Assembly: GCF_000783395.1 (NCBI RefSeq)
Contig: NZ_JSFK01000040.1
Span: 61,559-125,558 of the forward strand
Reading direction: 5' to 3'
DNA: 64,000 nucleotides
Origin: Pseudomonas chlororaphis
Lineage (GTDB): Bacteria > Pseudomonadota > Gammaproteobacteria > Pseudomonadales > Pseudomonadaceae
Under the pieces are notes generated by a model. It saw nothing but the letters and a program-made list of their open reading frames with translations, searched no databases and was not told the DNA's origin. Below, in pieces: positions 56,559 to 64,000 of the stretch. The stretch's first letter is position 1, and each line of letters starts with the position of its first letter. Both the position numbers and the translations under genes were made by a program.

Positions 56559-58865
56559 ATGTCTTACCGCGTCATTGGTTTTGTGTTGCTGTTTCTCAGC
56601 TGGGGCGCCGTGGCGCAAGAGCCAGCGACTGCACCGGCCATTTCTCCTTCGATTTCTTACGTCCGCGACATCCAGCCAATCTTCACCGAGAAGTGCGTGG
56701 CTTGCCATGCCTGCTACGACTCGGCCTGCCAGTTGAACCTGGGCAGTGGCGAAGGCGCCGCCCGTGGTGCGAGCAAAATGCCGGTCTACGATGGCGAGCG
56801 CACACAAGCGGCACCGACCACTCGGCTGTTCTACGACGCCTTTGGCAAACGTGCCTGGCAGCAGAAAGACTTCTATTCAGTGCTCGATGCGCAGGGCAGT
56901 CAGGCGGCGCTGATGGCGCGCATGCTGGAACTCGGGCACAAGACGCCGCTTACGCCGAACGCCAAACTCCCGCAAGACATCGTGCTGGGCCTGAACCGCG
57001 AGAACATGTGCGCGCTGCCCGCCGAATTTGAGGGTTATGCCGGCGCTCATCCGAAAGAAGGCATGCCGCTGGCGGTGACCGGGTTGACCGATCAGCAGTA
57101 CCAGACGCTGCAACGCTGGCTGGCGTCTGGCGCGCCGATTGACGAACAAGGCCTGGCGCCGAGCGCGAAAGAGGCGCTGCAGATCGTCCAGTGGGAAAAC
57201 CTGCTGAACATGCCTGGCGCGCGACAGAGTCTGGTCGGCCGCTGGTTGTACGAGCACTGGTACCTTGCGCATATCTACTTCAAGGACGGCGAGCCAGGGC
57301 ATTATTTCCAGTGGGTGCGATCACGTACACCAAGCGGTCAGCCGATCGACCTGATCGCCACCCGTCGTCCCAACGACGATCCGGGCACTCAGGTGTATTA
57401 CCGCTTGTGGCCGGTGCAGGGCGTGATTGTGCATAAAACCCACATCACCTATCCGCTGAGCGCGGCGAAGATGGCACGGGTGAAAAGCCTGTTCTATAGC
57501 GGCAACTGGCAGGTCAATGCGTTGCCCGGTTACGGCCCACAGAGCCGCGCCAATCCGTTTGCCACGTTCGAAGCGATTCCGGCGCAGGCGCGTTATCAAT
57601 TCATGCTCGACAACGCCGAATACTTCGTCCGCACCTTTATTCGCGGCCCGGTGTGCCGTGGGCAGATCGCAACCGACGTGATCCGCGACAACTTCTGGGC
57701 ACTGTTCCAGGCGCCGGAACACGACCTCTATATCACCGACCCGAACTATCGCGGCCAGGCCACGCCGCTGCTGGCCATGCCGGGACAGAACGACGATGTC
57801 GGTAGCGTCCTCAGCTTGTGGCGCAACTATCGCGACAAACGTAATGAATACGAGGCCCTGCGCCGTGACAGCTACGCCGATATCCCCGCGCCGAGCTGGT
57901 CGACCCTGTGGGCCGGCAACGACAACGCGTTGCTGAGCATTTTCCGCCACTTCGACAGCGCATCGGTGACCAAAGGCCTGATCGGCGAGGTGCCGCAGAC
58001 GATGTGGCTGTTCGACTATCCGCTGCTGGAGCGCACCTATTACCAGTTGGCAGTCAACTTCGATGTGTTCGGCAACGTCTCCCATCAGGCGCAAACCCGC
58101 CTGTATTTCGATCTGATCCGCAATGGCGCCGAGCAGAACTTCCTGCGCCTGATGCCCGCCGATTCCCGTGAGGATTACCTCGACGATTGGTACCAGAGCA
58201 GCGGCCAGTTCAAGATGTGGCTCGATTATGAGGCGATTGACGACGACAAACCGACTGCGCTGAAACTCGACGAGAAAGACCCGAAATACGACTTCGCCAT
58301 GCAATTGCTCGCGCGTTACGGTGATCTCAATGCGCGGCCTGACCCGATCAACCGCTGCGACGGCGCTTACTGCTCGCGGCCGAATATCGACCCGGCGCTG
58401 CAAAATGCCGAACAGGCGTTGAGTCGCCTGACTTCGCGTCCGGCGGCCGGCTTAAAGGTCATCGACCAACTGCCGGAGGCCACCATGCTGCGCGTTGAAA
58501 CCGCCAGCGGCAAACGTGAGGTTTACAGCCTGTTGCGCAACCGCGCGCACAGCAACGTGGCGTTCCTGCTCGGTGAGTCGCTGCGTTATCAGCCCGGGCT
58601 GGACACGCTGACCATTTACCCGGGCGTGCTCAGTAGCTATCCGAATTTCATCTTCAACGTGCCGGCCGATCAGGTGCCGGCGTTTGTCGATGCGATGGAA
58701 AACGCCAAGGATGCCAACCGCTTCGAGAAAATCGTCGAACGCTGGGGAATTCGCCGCAGTCATCCGCAATTCTGGTTCTATTTCCACGATCTGAGCCATT
58801 ACCTGCACGAAACCGACCCGGTGGAAGAGGGCGTGCTGGACATGAACCGCTACGAGAATCTTTGA
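56559..58865 (+). CDS. cti: fatty acid cis/trans isomerase
   Basis: This 768-residue periplasmic protein has a signal peptide and a cytochrome-like CVACHACYDSACQL heme motif (from about residue 48). Cti converts cis-unsaturated membrane fatty acids to the trans form, an immediate response to solvents and heat in Pseudomonas. The start is ATG 56559 (MSYRVIGFV); a start 21 codons upstream is less likely. It stands alone, divergent from metH. Confidence 0.9.
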   Translation: MSYRVIGFVLLFLSWGAVAQEPATAPAISPSISYVRDIQPIFTEKCVACHACYDSACQLNLGSGEGAARGASKMPVYDGERTQAAPTTRLFYDAFGKRAWQQKDFYSVLDAQGSQAALMARMLELGHKTPLTPNAKLPQDIVLGLNRENMCALPAEFEGYAGAHPKEGMPLAVTGLTDQQYQTLQRWLASGAPIDEQGLAPSAKEALQIVQWENLLNMPGARQSLVGRWLYEHWYLAHIYFKDGEPGHYFQWVRSRTPSGQPIDLIATRRPNDDPGTQVYYRLWPVQGVIVHKTHITYPLSAAKMARVKSLFYSGNWQVNALPGYGPQSRANPFATFEAIPAQARYQFMLDNAEYFVRTFIRGPVCRGQIATDVIRDNFWALFQAPEHDLYITDPNYRGQATPLLAMPGQNDDVGSVLSLWRNYRDKRNEYEALRRDSYADIPAPSWSTLWAGNDNALLSIFRHFDSASVTKGLIGEVPQTMWLFDYPLLERTYYQLAVNFDVFGNVSHQAQTRLYFDLIRNGAEQNFLRLMPADSREDYLDDWYQSSGQFKMWLDYEAIDDDKPTALKLDEKDPKYDFAMQLLARYGDLNARPDPINRCDGAYCSRPNIDPALQNAEQALSRLTSRPAAGLKVIDQLPEATMLRVETASGKREVYSLLRNRAHSNVAFLLGESLRYQPGLDTLTIYPGVLSSYPNFIFNVPADQVPAFVDAMENAKDANRFEKIVERWGIRRSHPQFWFYFHDLSHYLHETDPVEEGVLDMNRYENL

Positions 58866-58912
58866 TCGATTCAGATTGGCTTGCTGTCCCAACTTCAAGC
58901 AACACCGCAAAA

Positions 58913-59005
58913 CCCTGTAGGAGCTGTCGAGTGAAACGAGGCTGCGATCTTTTGATCTTTAAAATCAAGATCGAAAGATCGCAGCGTGCCGCAGCTCCTA
59001 CAGGG
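58913..59005. repeat. long palindromic repeat (TGTAGGAGCTG family), second copy
   Basis: CCCTGTAGGAGCTG at the left and CAGCTCCTACAGGG at the right enclose GATCTTTTGATC and its inverted partner. It matches 40873-40977. It lies between the cti stop and the acyltransferase start. Confidence 0.87.
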
Positions 59006-59042
59006 ATTGAGGTGAATTTGAGGGTGTGATCGGGAGCCGGTG

Positions 59043-60065
59043 ATGTTGATTTCAGTGCAAGCCCTGCGTGCGCTTGCCGCGTGGACGGTGGTCTGCCATC
59101 ACTTCATGCAGATTTTCTTCGACTTCAAGGCACGCGGGCCGATCGGGCAACTGTTCATCGACAAAGGCGCAGTGGGCGTGGATATTTTCTTCGTCATCAG
59201 CGGCCTGGTGATTTTCCTCTCGACCGAAAACAAACCGCTGCCGCCCGCGCGCTTTCTGTTGTATCGGCTGTTTCGCATCGTCCCGGCGTATTGGCTGTAT
59301 ACGCTGCTGATGGCGCTGTTGGTGGTGTTTGCCCAGCCGTTGCTGCCGGATCAGTCCGTGGACTGGAGCCATCTGCTGCTGTCGCTGCTGTTCATTCCGA
59401 CTGAGAACCCGGGCGGTTACGGCATCTACCCGACGCTCAATGTCGGCTGGACGTTGAATTACGAAATCCTTTTCTACGTGCTGTTCGCCTGGGCGCTGTT
59501 GTTTCGCTTGCAGGTGCGTCTGCTGGTGGTCGCGGCGCTGTTGTTCGCCGTGTGTCAGACCTGGACCGGGTTTGGCTGGATCAGCGAGTTCTATCGTTCG
59601 GACATCGTCTATGAATTTCTGCTGGGGATTGGCATCGGCATGCTTTATCGCCAGGGCTGGATCGGTGCGGGACTGTGGCTGCCGCTAGCGGCAATCGTGG
59701 CGGTATTACTGACGATCTATCATTTGCCACCGGCGCCGAGGCTGCTGAACTGGGGTGTGCCGAGCGCCGTGCTGGTGATGGCGTGTATCTCGCTTGAGCG
59801 TTATGTCGAGCGCAGTCGCGTCCTCAAACTGCTCGGTGATTGCTCGTATTCGGTGTACCTGATGCACGTTCTGGTGCTGTCGGCAGGCGGTTATCTGGCC
59901 CGGCGCTACGGCATCAACCCGTATTTGATGTTTGTCGTGTGTGCGTTGGCCATCGGTGTCGGCTCTTGGTTGAGCTACGAATGGGTGGAAAAACGCAGCT
60001 ATCGCTGGCTCAAGGCGCGAATCGACGACGAGCCCGACGAGAATCTTTCCCGACAAAAATACTAG
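59043..60065 (+). CDS. membrane acyltransferase, acyltransferase-3 family
   Basis: This 340-residue protein has about ten membrane helices. LRALAAWTVVCHHFMQIF carries the family's catalytic His near residue 20, and VDIFFVISGLVIF is the second conserved region. Such enzymes O-acetylate surface polysaccharides or other envelope glycans. The start is ATG 59043, with GTG 59040 also possible. It stands alone before nfuA. Confidence 0.84.
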   Translation: MLISVQALRALAAWTVVCHHFMQIFFDFKARGPIGQLFIDKGAVGVDIFFVISGLVIFLSTENKPLPPARFLLYRLFRIVPAYWLYTLLMALLVVFAQPLLPDQSVDWSHLLLSLLFIPTENPGGYGIYPTLNVGWTLNYEILFYVLFAWALLFRLQVRLLVVAALLFAVCQTWTGFGWISEFYRSDIVYEFLLGIGIGMLYRQGWIGAGLWLPLAAIVAVLLTIYHLPPAPRLLNWGVPSAVLVMACISLERYVERSRVLKLLGDCSYSVYLMHVLVLSAGGYLARRYGINPYLMFVVCALAIGVGSWLSYEWVEKRSYRWLKARIDDEPDENLSRQKY

Positions 60066-60122
60066 GACTTTGTCCGGCGCAACGATTGGCGTAAACTGCG
60101 CCCAAGCCTGCGAGGAGTTTCC

Positions 60123-60707
60123 ATGACCGCTATTACCATTACCGACGCCGCCCACGATTACCTGGCCGATCTGCTCTCCAAGCAGAACACCCCGGGCATC
60201 GGCATCCGCGTCTTCATCACCCAGCCTGGCACCCAGTACGCCGAAACCTGCATTGCCTATTGCAAGCCGGGCGAAGAAAAACCTGAAGACACCGCGCTGG
60301 GGCTGAAAAGCTTCACCGCTTATATCGATCACTTCAGCGAAGCGTTTCTCGACGACGCCGTTGTCGATTACGCCACCGACCGTATGGGCGGCCAGCTGAC
60401 CATCAAGGCGCCAAACGCCAAAGTGCCGATGGTCAACGCCGACAGCCCGGTCAACGAGCGCATCAACTACTACCTGCAAACCGAAATCAACCCGGGGCTG
60501 GCCAGCCACGGCGGTCAGGTCAGCCTGATCGATGTGGTTGAGGACGGCATCGCCGTATTGCAGTTCGGTGGCGGTTGCCAGGGCTGCGGCCAGGCGGACG
60601 TAACCCTGAAGGAAGGCATCGAGCGCACCTTGCTCGAGCGTATTCCGGAGCTGAAGGGTGTTCGCGACGTGACCGACCACACGCAGAAAGAAAACGCCTA
60701 CTACTAA
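60123..60707 (+). CDS. nfuA: Fe-S cluster biogenesis protein NfuA
   Basis: This 194-residue protein has an N-terminal A-type-like domain (about residues 1-100) lacking the usual cysteines and a C-terminal Nfu domain with the cluster-binding CQGC in FGGGCQGCGQAD. NfuA carries [4Fe-4S] clusters to target enzymes, especially under stress. The start at 60123 follows GAGGAGTTTCC. An intrinsic terminator follows the stop. Confidence 0.92.
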   Translation: MTAITITDAAHDYLADLLSKQNTPGIGIRVFITQPGTQYAETCIAYCKPGEEKPEDTALGLKSFTAYIDHFSEAFLDDAVVDYATDRMGGQLTIKAPNAKVPMVNADSPVNERINYYLQTEINPGLASHGGQVSLIDVVEDGIAVLQFGGGCQGCGQADVTLKEGIERTLLERIPELKGVRDVTDHTQKENAYY

Positions 60708-60727
60708 GGTGTTCGCTGCGGACATGA

Positions 60728-60757
60728 AAAACGGCGCCCCGTGAGCGCCGTTTTTTT
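60728..60757 (+). terminator. intrinsic terminator of nfuA
   Basis: AAAACGGCGC and GCGCCGTTTT form a perfect 10-bp stem with a 7-base loop, followed by T residues. Confidence 0.92.
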
Positions 60758-60778
60758 ATGGGTGACATTCAGGAATGC

Positions 60779-60844
60779 ATTCGCGAGCAGGCTCGCTCCC
60801 ACATTTGAAATGCGGTCAAATGTGAGGGCGAGCTTGCTCGCGAA
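60779..60844. repeat. REPIN-like palindrome (TTCGCGAGCAGGCTCGC family)
   Basis: TTCGCGAGCAGGCTCGCTCC and its inverted counterpart GCGAGCTTGCTCGCGAA flank a loop containing CACATTTGA and TCAAATGTG, themselves inverted. Confidence 0.85.
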
Positions 60845-60857
60845 AGGGCCTTTGATC

Positions 60858-60880
60858 GTTCCCACGCTCTGCGTGGGAAT
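60858..60880. repeat. short REP-like palindrome
   Basis: GTTCCCACGC and GCGTGGGAA form a short hairpin identical to the one at 11-35. It lies near the end of the cobM gene, where it may help stop convergent transcription. Confidence 0.6.
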
Positions 60881-60907
60881 GCAGCCCGGGACGCTCCGCG
60901 TTCCAAT

Positions 60908-61654
60908 TCATGGCCTGTAGAGGTGCGCATGCCCGGCGCGATACAGCGATGACTCGCTAAACACCTCACTGCCCAACACACGACCCACCAGAATCAACGC
61001 CGTACGCCGAAACCCTTTGGCCGCAACCTTCCCGGCAATATCCGCCAGCGTCCCCACCACCCAATCCTGATCCGGCCACGTCGCCCGGTGGATCACCGCA
61101 ATCGGGCAGTCTGCGCCGTAATGCGGCAACAGCTCCGCCAGAATCTTCTCCAGATGGTTGACCCCCAGATGAATCGCCATGGTCGCGCCGTGCTGCGCCA
61201 GACTGCCAAGCTCTTCGCCTGCCGGCATGGCGGTCTTGTCGGCGTAGCGGGTCAGAATCACGCTTTGCGACACGTCCGGTAACGTCAGTTCCGCACCCAG
61301 CAACGCCGCACAGGCTGCCGTTGCCGTCACTCCCGGGATGATCTCGAACGGGATATTCAGTTCACGCAGATAACGGATCTGCTCGCCAATCGCGCCATAC
61401 AGGCTCGGATCGCCAGAATGTACGCGGGCCACATCCTGACCTCTGGCATGCGCGGTCTTGATCAAATCGATGATTTGTTCAAGGTGCAGCTCAGCGCTGT
61501 TGACCACCGTCTCGGCGTGATGCCCTTCGAGCACCGCCGCCGGCACCAGCGAGCCTGCATAGATGATCACCGGGCAACTGCGGATCAACCGCTGGCCTTT
61601 GACAGTGATCAATTCCGGGTCGCCGGGGCCGGCGCCGATGAAGTAGACGGTCAT
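60908..61654 (-). CDS. cobM: precorrin-4 C11-methyltransferase
   Basis: This 248-residue SAM-dependent enzyme methylates precorrin-4 in the aerobic cobalamin pathway. TVYFIGAGPGDPELITVKG is the family N-terminus, and VHSGDPSLYGAIGEQ and PGVTATAACAALLG are further signature regions. The start is ATG 61654; an upstream ATG at 61702 adds an unlikely extension. It is the last gene of the riboswitch-controlled operon. Confidence 0.91.
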   Translation of the reverse strand: MTVYFIGAGPGDPELITVKGQRLIRSCPVIIYAGSLVPAAVLEGHHAETVVNSAELHLEQIIDLIKTAHARGQDVARVHSGDPSLYGAIGEQIRYLRELNIPFEIIPGVTATAACAALLGAELTLPDVSQSVILTRYADKTAMPAGEELGSLAQHGATMAIHLGVNHLEKILAELLPHYGADCPIAVIHRATWPDQDWVVGTLADIAGKVAAKGFRRTALILVGRVLGSEVFSESSLYRAGHAHLYRP

Positions 61655-61735
61655 CGTTGAATCCTGAGTAAAAGAGGGCACGACCGCGTTGCAGATGAAC
61701 AACGCTCATGATCAATAGCGGGGATTATCGGGATT

Positions 61736-62149
61736 TTACGCCGCGCCGGCCAATGCCAACGTGGCCTGAGCGTATTTTTGCCGGGAAATCAGCAGTTTTG
61801 CCGGCGCCTGTATCAGCTGTTCGGCGAGGGCCAGCGCGGCACTTTCGGCCACGCCGTAGCAACCGGTGCGTTCGAAGGCGATCTGCGAGTGGTGGCTGAG
61901 TCGTTGCTGGTAACTGGCCAACTCCTCGCTGCTGAAGTACAGCAAGGGCAACGCCAGTTGTGCAGCAAGTTCTTGCAGACCCGGCTCGTCGCGCTTCAAG
62001 TCGATGCTGGCCAAGGCCTTGACCGCTTCAAGGTCGATGCGATGGGCCTGCAATGCCTGATCGAGTAATGCGCGCAGCGTGCTGGCCGGACAGCCGCGCT
62101 GGCAGCCCAGGCCGATCACGTAGGTCGGCGCTGCGCTGTCATCGGTCAT
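61736..62149 (-). CDS. cobE: cobalamin biosynthesis protein CobE (CbiG C-terminal-like)
   Basis: This 137-residue protein matches the CobE/CbiG C-terminal fold: YVIGLGCQRGCPASTLRALLDQAL and ASIDLKRDEPGLQELAAQLALPLLYFS are typical. CobE is required for efficient cobalamin synthesis; its precise role is debated. The start at 62149 overlaps the cbtA stop by ATGA. Confidence 0.87.
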   Translation of the reverse strand: MTDDSAAPTYVIGLGCQRGCPASTLRALLDQALQAHRIDLEAVKALASIDLKRDEPGLQELAAQLALPLLYFSSEELASYQQRLSHHSQIAFERTGCYGVAESAALALAEQLIQAPAKLLISRQKYAQATLALAGAA

Positions 62150-62847
62150 GCGTGGTATTGACCATCGCTTTTGCGGCGGAACAACCAGGCGCTGATCAGG
62201 CCCAGGGCCAGCCAGAACACTACGTTGGTCAACTGCGAAGCGATTTTGAACTGGGCTTCCAATGCCTCGGGAGCGAGCATCGAATGCACTTGCGGCTGTG
62301 GTGCGCCGATCACGTGCGGCACCGCGAGAATGGCGACACCAAGGATCTTCATCAGCCAATGACGGCTGAACGCGATCAGCGACAGGCCGACAGCGGTCGA
62401 AGCGGCAGTGCCGATCCACCAGATTTGTCGCGAGGCCAGATCAGCGGCGGCAGTCCCCGGCAATTCAGGTGGCAGGCCCATCGTCGGTGCCAGGACGAAT
62501 GTCGCGTAACCGGCCAGACCCCAGAGCAGGCCTTGCGAGGTTTTGGTCGGCGCACGCAGGGTGTAAAGACCCGCGAGCATCAGAGCAAAACCGACAGCCA
62601 CCACCAGATTGCCACCCGTGGTCGAGACTACGCGCTGCCAGCCGTCTTCCGGCTCCCAGGCTTCGGCATCGTGGGTGTGCGCAGCGGTGCCGGCGGCGTG
62701 TTCGTGAACTTCTGCAACCGGTTCGGCTTTCTCGAAGGTCTCTGCCTGAAGAATCAGCGGGGATACCCAGAAGCTTTGCAGCAGGGTGAGGAGCAGGGCG
62801 GCCAGCAGGCCGGTGAAACCTGCGGTTTGCGCAATACGCTTGATCAT
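62146..62847 (-). CDS. cbtA: predicted cobalt transporter subunit CbtA
   Basis: This 233-residue inner-membrane protein has five to six helices and a His-rich loop (HEHAAGTAAHTHDAEAW) that likely handles cobalt. CbtA works with CbtB in cobalt uptake for B12 synthesis. The start is ATG 62847; a 7-codon extension to 62868 would overlap cbtB. Confidence 0.88.
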   Translation of the reverse strand: MIKRIAQTAGFTGLLAALLLTLLQSFWVSPLILQAETFEKAEPVAEVHEHAAGTAAHTHDAEAWEPEDGWQRVVSTTGGNLVVAVGFALMLAGLYTLRAPTKTSQGLLWGLAGYATFVLAPTMGLPPELPGTAAADLASRQIWWIGTAASTAVGLSLIAFSRHWLMKILGVAILAVPHVIGAPQPQVHSMLAPEALEAQFKIASQLTNVVFWLALGLISAWLFRRKSDGQYHA

Positions 62848-62858
62848 GTCGGCAGGTC

Positions 62859-63056
62859 TCAGTGGCACGGGAACGCGGCGCTGTGGCGGGTATCGTGGGC
62901 GGCGTTGTGCACCGCTTCGATGTGGGAGAAGCCGGCGAAGTAGACCAGGCTGGCGCCGAGGATCGACGCGAAGACCGCGGCGGTCAGTCGTTGGCTCAGG
63001 GTGGTGCTGCTGGAAATTTTGTCCGTGTTGCTGCCGGTGCTGCTGATGATCGACAT
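62859..63056 (-). CDS. cbtB: predicted cobalt transporter subunit CbtB
   Basis: This 65-residue protein has one membrane helix (LTAAVFASILGASLVYFAG) and a C-terminal His-rich metal motif (HIEAVHNAAHDTRHSAAFPCH region). It is the first gene after the cobalamin riboswitch. It precedes cbtA by 11 bp. Confidence 0.87.
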   Translation of the reverse strand: MSIISSTGSNTDKISSSTTLSQRLTAAVFASILGASLVYFAGFSHIEAVHNAAHDTRHSAAFPCH

Positions 63057-63194
63057 GGCGCTTCCCTCTGGAGTGTCAGCGGGTGAATCGAGCGCATGAA
63101 AACCCCTGCGGGTCGGGCTCGCAGAGGTTCGAACAGCGCCCGCCCACCGCGGGTTTGTTATGTTCAGCGACGCACGAAATGCGGGCTGTGTGTT

Positions 63195-63400
63195 GCGGGC
63201 CGGTCTCCGGGCTCACGAGGGGTTGGCGTCAGGCCGACCTGCAAGCGTCACCTTCCCATGCCTTGCTGGCACAGTGGTTTTGACGCTTCGCTCGCTTACC
63301 GTTGCGGGGGCAGCACCGGACTGACATGGGCTTGAGTAAAGCACATGATTCACCGGTTTCCCGTTTCACCCTGTGAAGGGCACCCGTAACAAGGTGTGTA
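63195..63400 (-). promoter_or_regulatory. cobalamin riboswitch
   Basis: On the minus strand GTGCTGCCCCCGCAACGGTA is the conserved cobalamin-riboswitch core, and GAGCCCGGAGACCGGCCCGC is the B12 box. Intervening CCACTG and ATGGGAAGG are also expected. It lies upstream of cbtB and should shut the operon off when adenosylcobalamin is plentiful. Confidence 0.95.
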
Positions 63401-63479
63401 GGAGAGCATGGGGGTGGGGTTTTGGTCAATTTTTGGGTGTATATCCGTTGCTGCGGGTGTTGCTGATTAGGGTTCCGCC

Positions 63480-63684
63480 CTTACGGCGGGTCACTTTTTC
63501 CAGGCGCCCGGAATGCCGGCCCAGAAAAAAGTAACCAAAAAGGCTTGCTCCTGCGTGCGGCCCGCTCGCTGGGGCTCGGGGTTCCTTCGCTCCGGGATCG
63601 ATCCGGGCGCAGCGCCTACGGTTTGCTTCGCTGCACCTCCTCTCGCTGTGTTTGGCTTCGCCAAACGGTCGCTGCGCTCCCACC
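63480..63684. repeat. pseudomonad dispersed repeat module
   Basis: The stretch containing GGCCCAGAAAAAAGTAACC resembles a dispersed Pseudomonas repeat (from memory). No gene is seen. It abuts the left arm of the terminal inverted repeat. Confidence 0.5.
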
Positions 63685-64000
63685 CCCGGATCAATCCCTC
63701 CTCTCAGCCTTCCGACGTCGCCCGTGGATCAAGATCAAAAGCAGGCGAGCTGACACTCGGCCTATTGAGTGGTGAAGAGCGGGTGTTCGGATTTTGTTCG
63801 GTGGTGGATTCGCCCCTCATCGGAACGCCGTCCGCCAGCCCTCTCCCGAGGGAGAGGGCTGGGGTGAGGGGAAAATCCACCACAAATCCAAAGCCGAACA
63901 CCCGCTCTTCACCACTCAATAGGCCGAGTGTCAGCTCGCCTGCTCTTGATCTTGATCTGTAAGGCGACGTCGGAAGGCTGAGTGGAGGGATTGATCCGGG
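63685..64000. repeat. large inverted repeat with arms of about 126 bp
   Basis: The left arm (63685-63812) begins CCCGGATCAATCCCTCC. The right arm (63875-64000) is its inverted copy ending GGAGGGATTGATCCGGG, with only a few differences. Each arm includes GAGCTGACACTCGGCC and TTGAGTGGTGAAGAGCGGG. The central loop holds composite element copy 4. The structure may continue past the window end. Confidence 0.9.
63813..63871. repeat. composite palindromic intergenic element, copy 4
   Basis: CCCCTCATCGGAACGCCG leads to CCAGCCCTCTCCC and the inverted GGGAGAGGGCTGGGGTGAGGG. It is the minimal form of the element, nested in the centre of the large inverted repeat. Confidence 0.75.

Overview
The window looks like chromosomal DNA of a Pseudomonas of the fluorescens group. 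This is inferred from high-GC coding, a fatty-acid cis/trans isomerase, a cysI-DUF934 pair, a B12-dependent methionine synthase, a cbtBA-cobE-cobM cobalamin operon, and several families of pseudomonad REP/REPIN palindromes between genes. No rRNA, tRNA, phage, insertion sequence or CRISPR array was recognised.

Layout. 44-8478: a seven-gene minus-strand catabolic/transport cluster (polyamine-type ABC importer, two amidohydrolases, a flavin reductase), divergent from a FadR-type regulator. 8613-13389: a hybrid PAS histidine kinase and a UvrA-like ATPase. 13549-18974: a stressosome-type phosphorelay (RsbR, RsbS, RsbT, a HATPase-PP2C phosphatase, two histidine kinases). 19224-24411: small acidic proteins, a DUF4142 protein, a lactonase-like beta-propeller, a sterol-desaturase/SRPBCC fusion and a LysR regulator. 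24666-40870: an import island with an orphan HypX-like protein, an ECF sigma/FecR pair, two TonB-dependent receptors, a RES/Xre toxin-antitoxin pair between them, and a Yej-type peptide ABC importer. 41027-43345: SCP2 protein, histidine phosphatase and SohB protease. 43537-48417: a 1626-residue DUF6543/LRR/NEL effector-like protein. 48460-60707: cysI and its partner, a 37-residue membrane peptide, an orphan binding protein, metH, cti, an acyltransferase and nfuA. 60908-63400: a cobalamin-riboswitch-controlled operon. 63435-64000: nested repeats, including an inverted repeat with arms of about 126 bp.

How genes may work together. In the import island, the two receptor genes and the ABC importer all carry CTAA-N9-TATAAA-N15-GC(A/T)CAT upstream with identical spacing. 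This suggests that one regulator, plausibly the local ECF sigma factor, controls an outer-to-inner-membrane uptake route for a peptide-like compound. A REPIN lies in the leader of the ABC importer. In the stressosome region, RsbT-type switching appears to connect to histidine kinases rather than to a sigma-B cascade. The two strongest leads for new biology are this putative regulon and the NEL-type protein whose catalytic Cys-x-Asp position reads Ser-Ala-Val.
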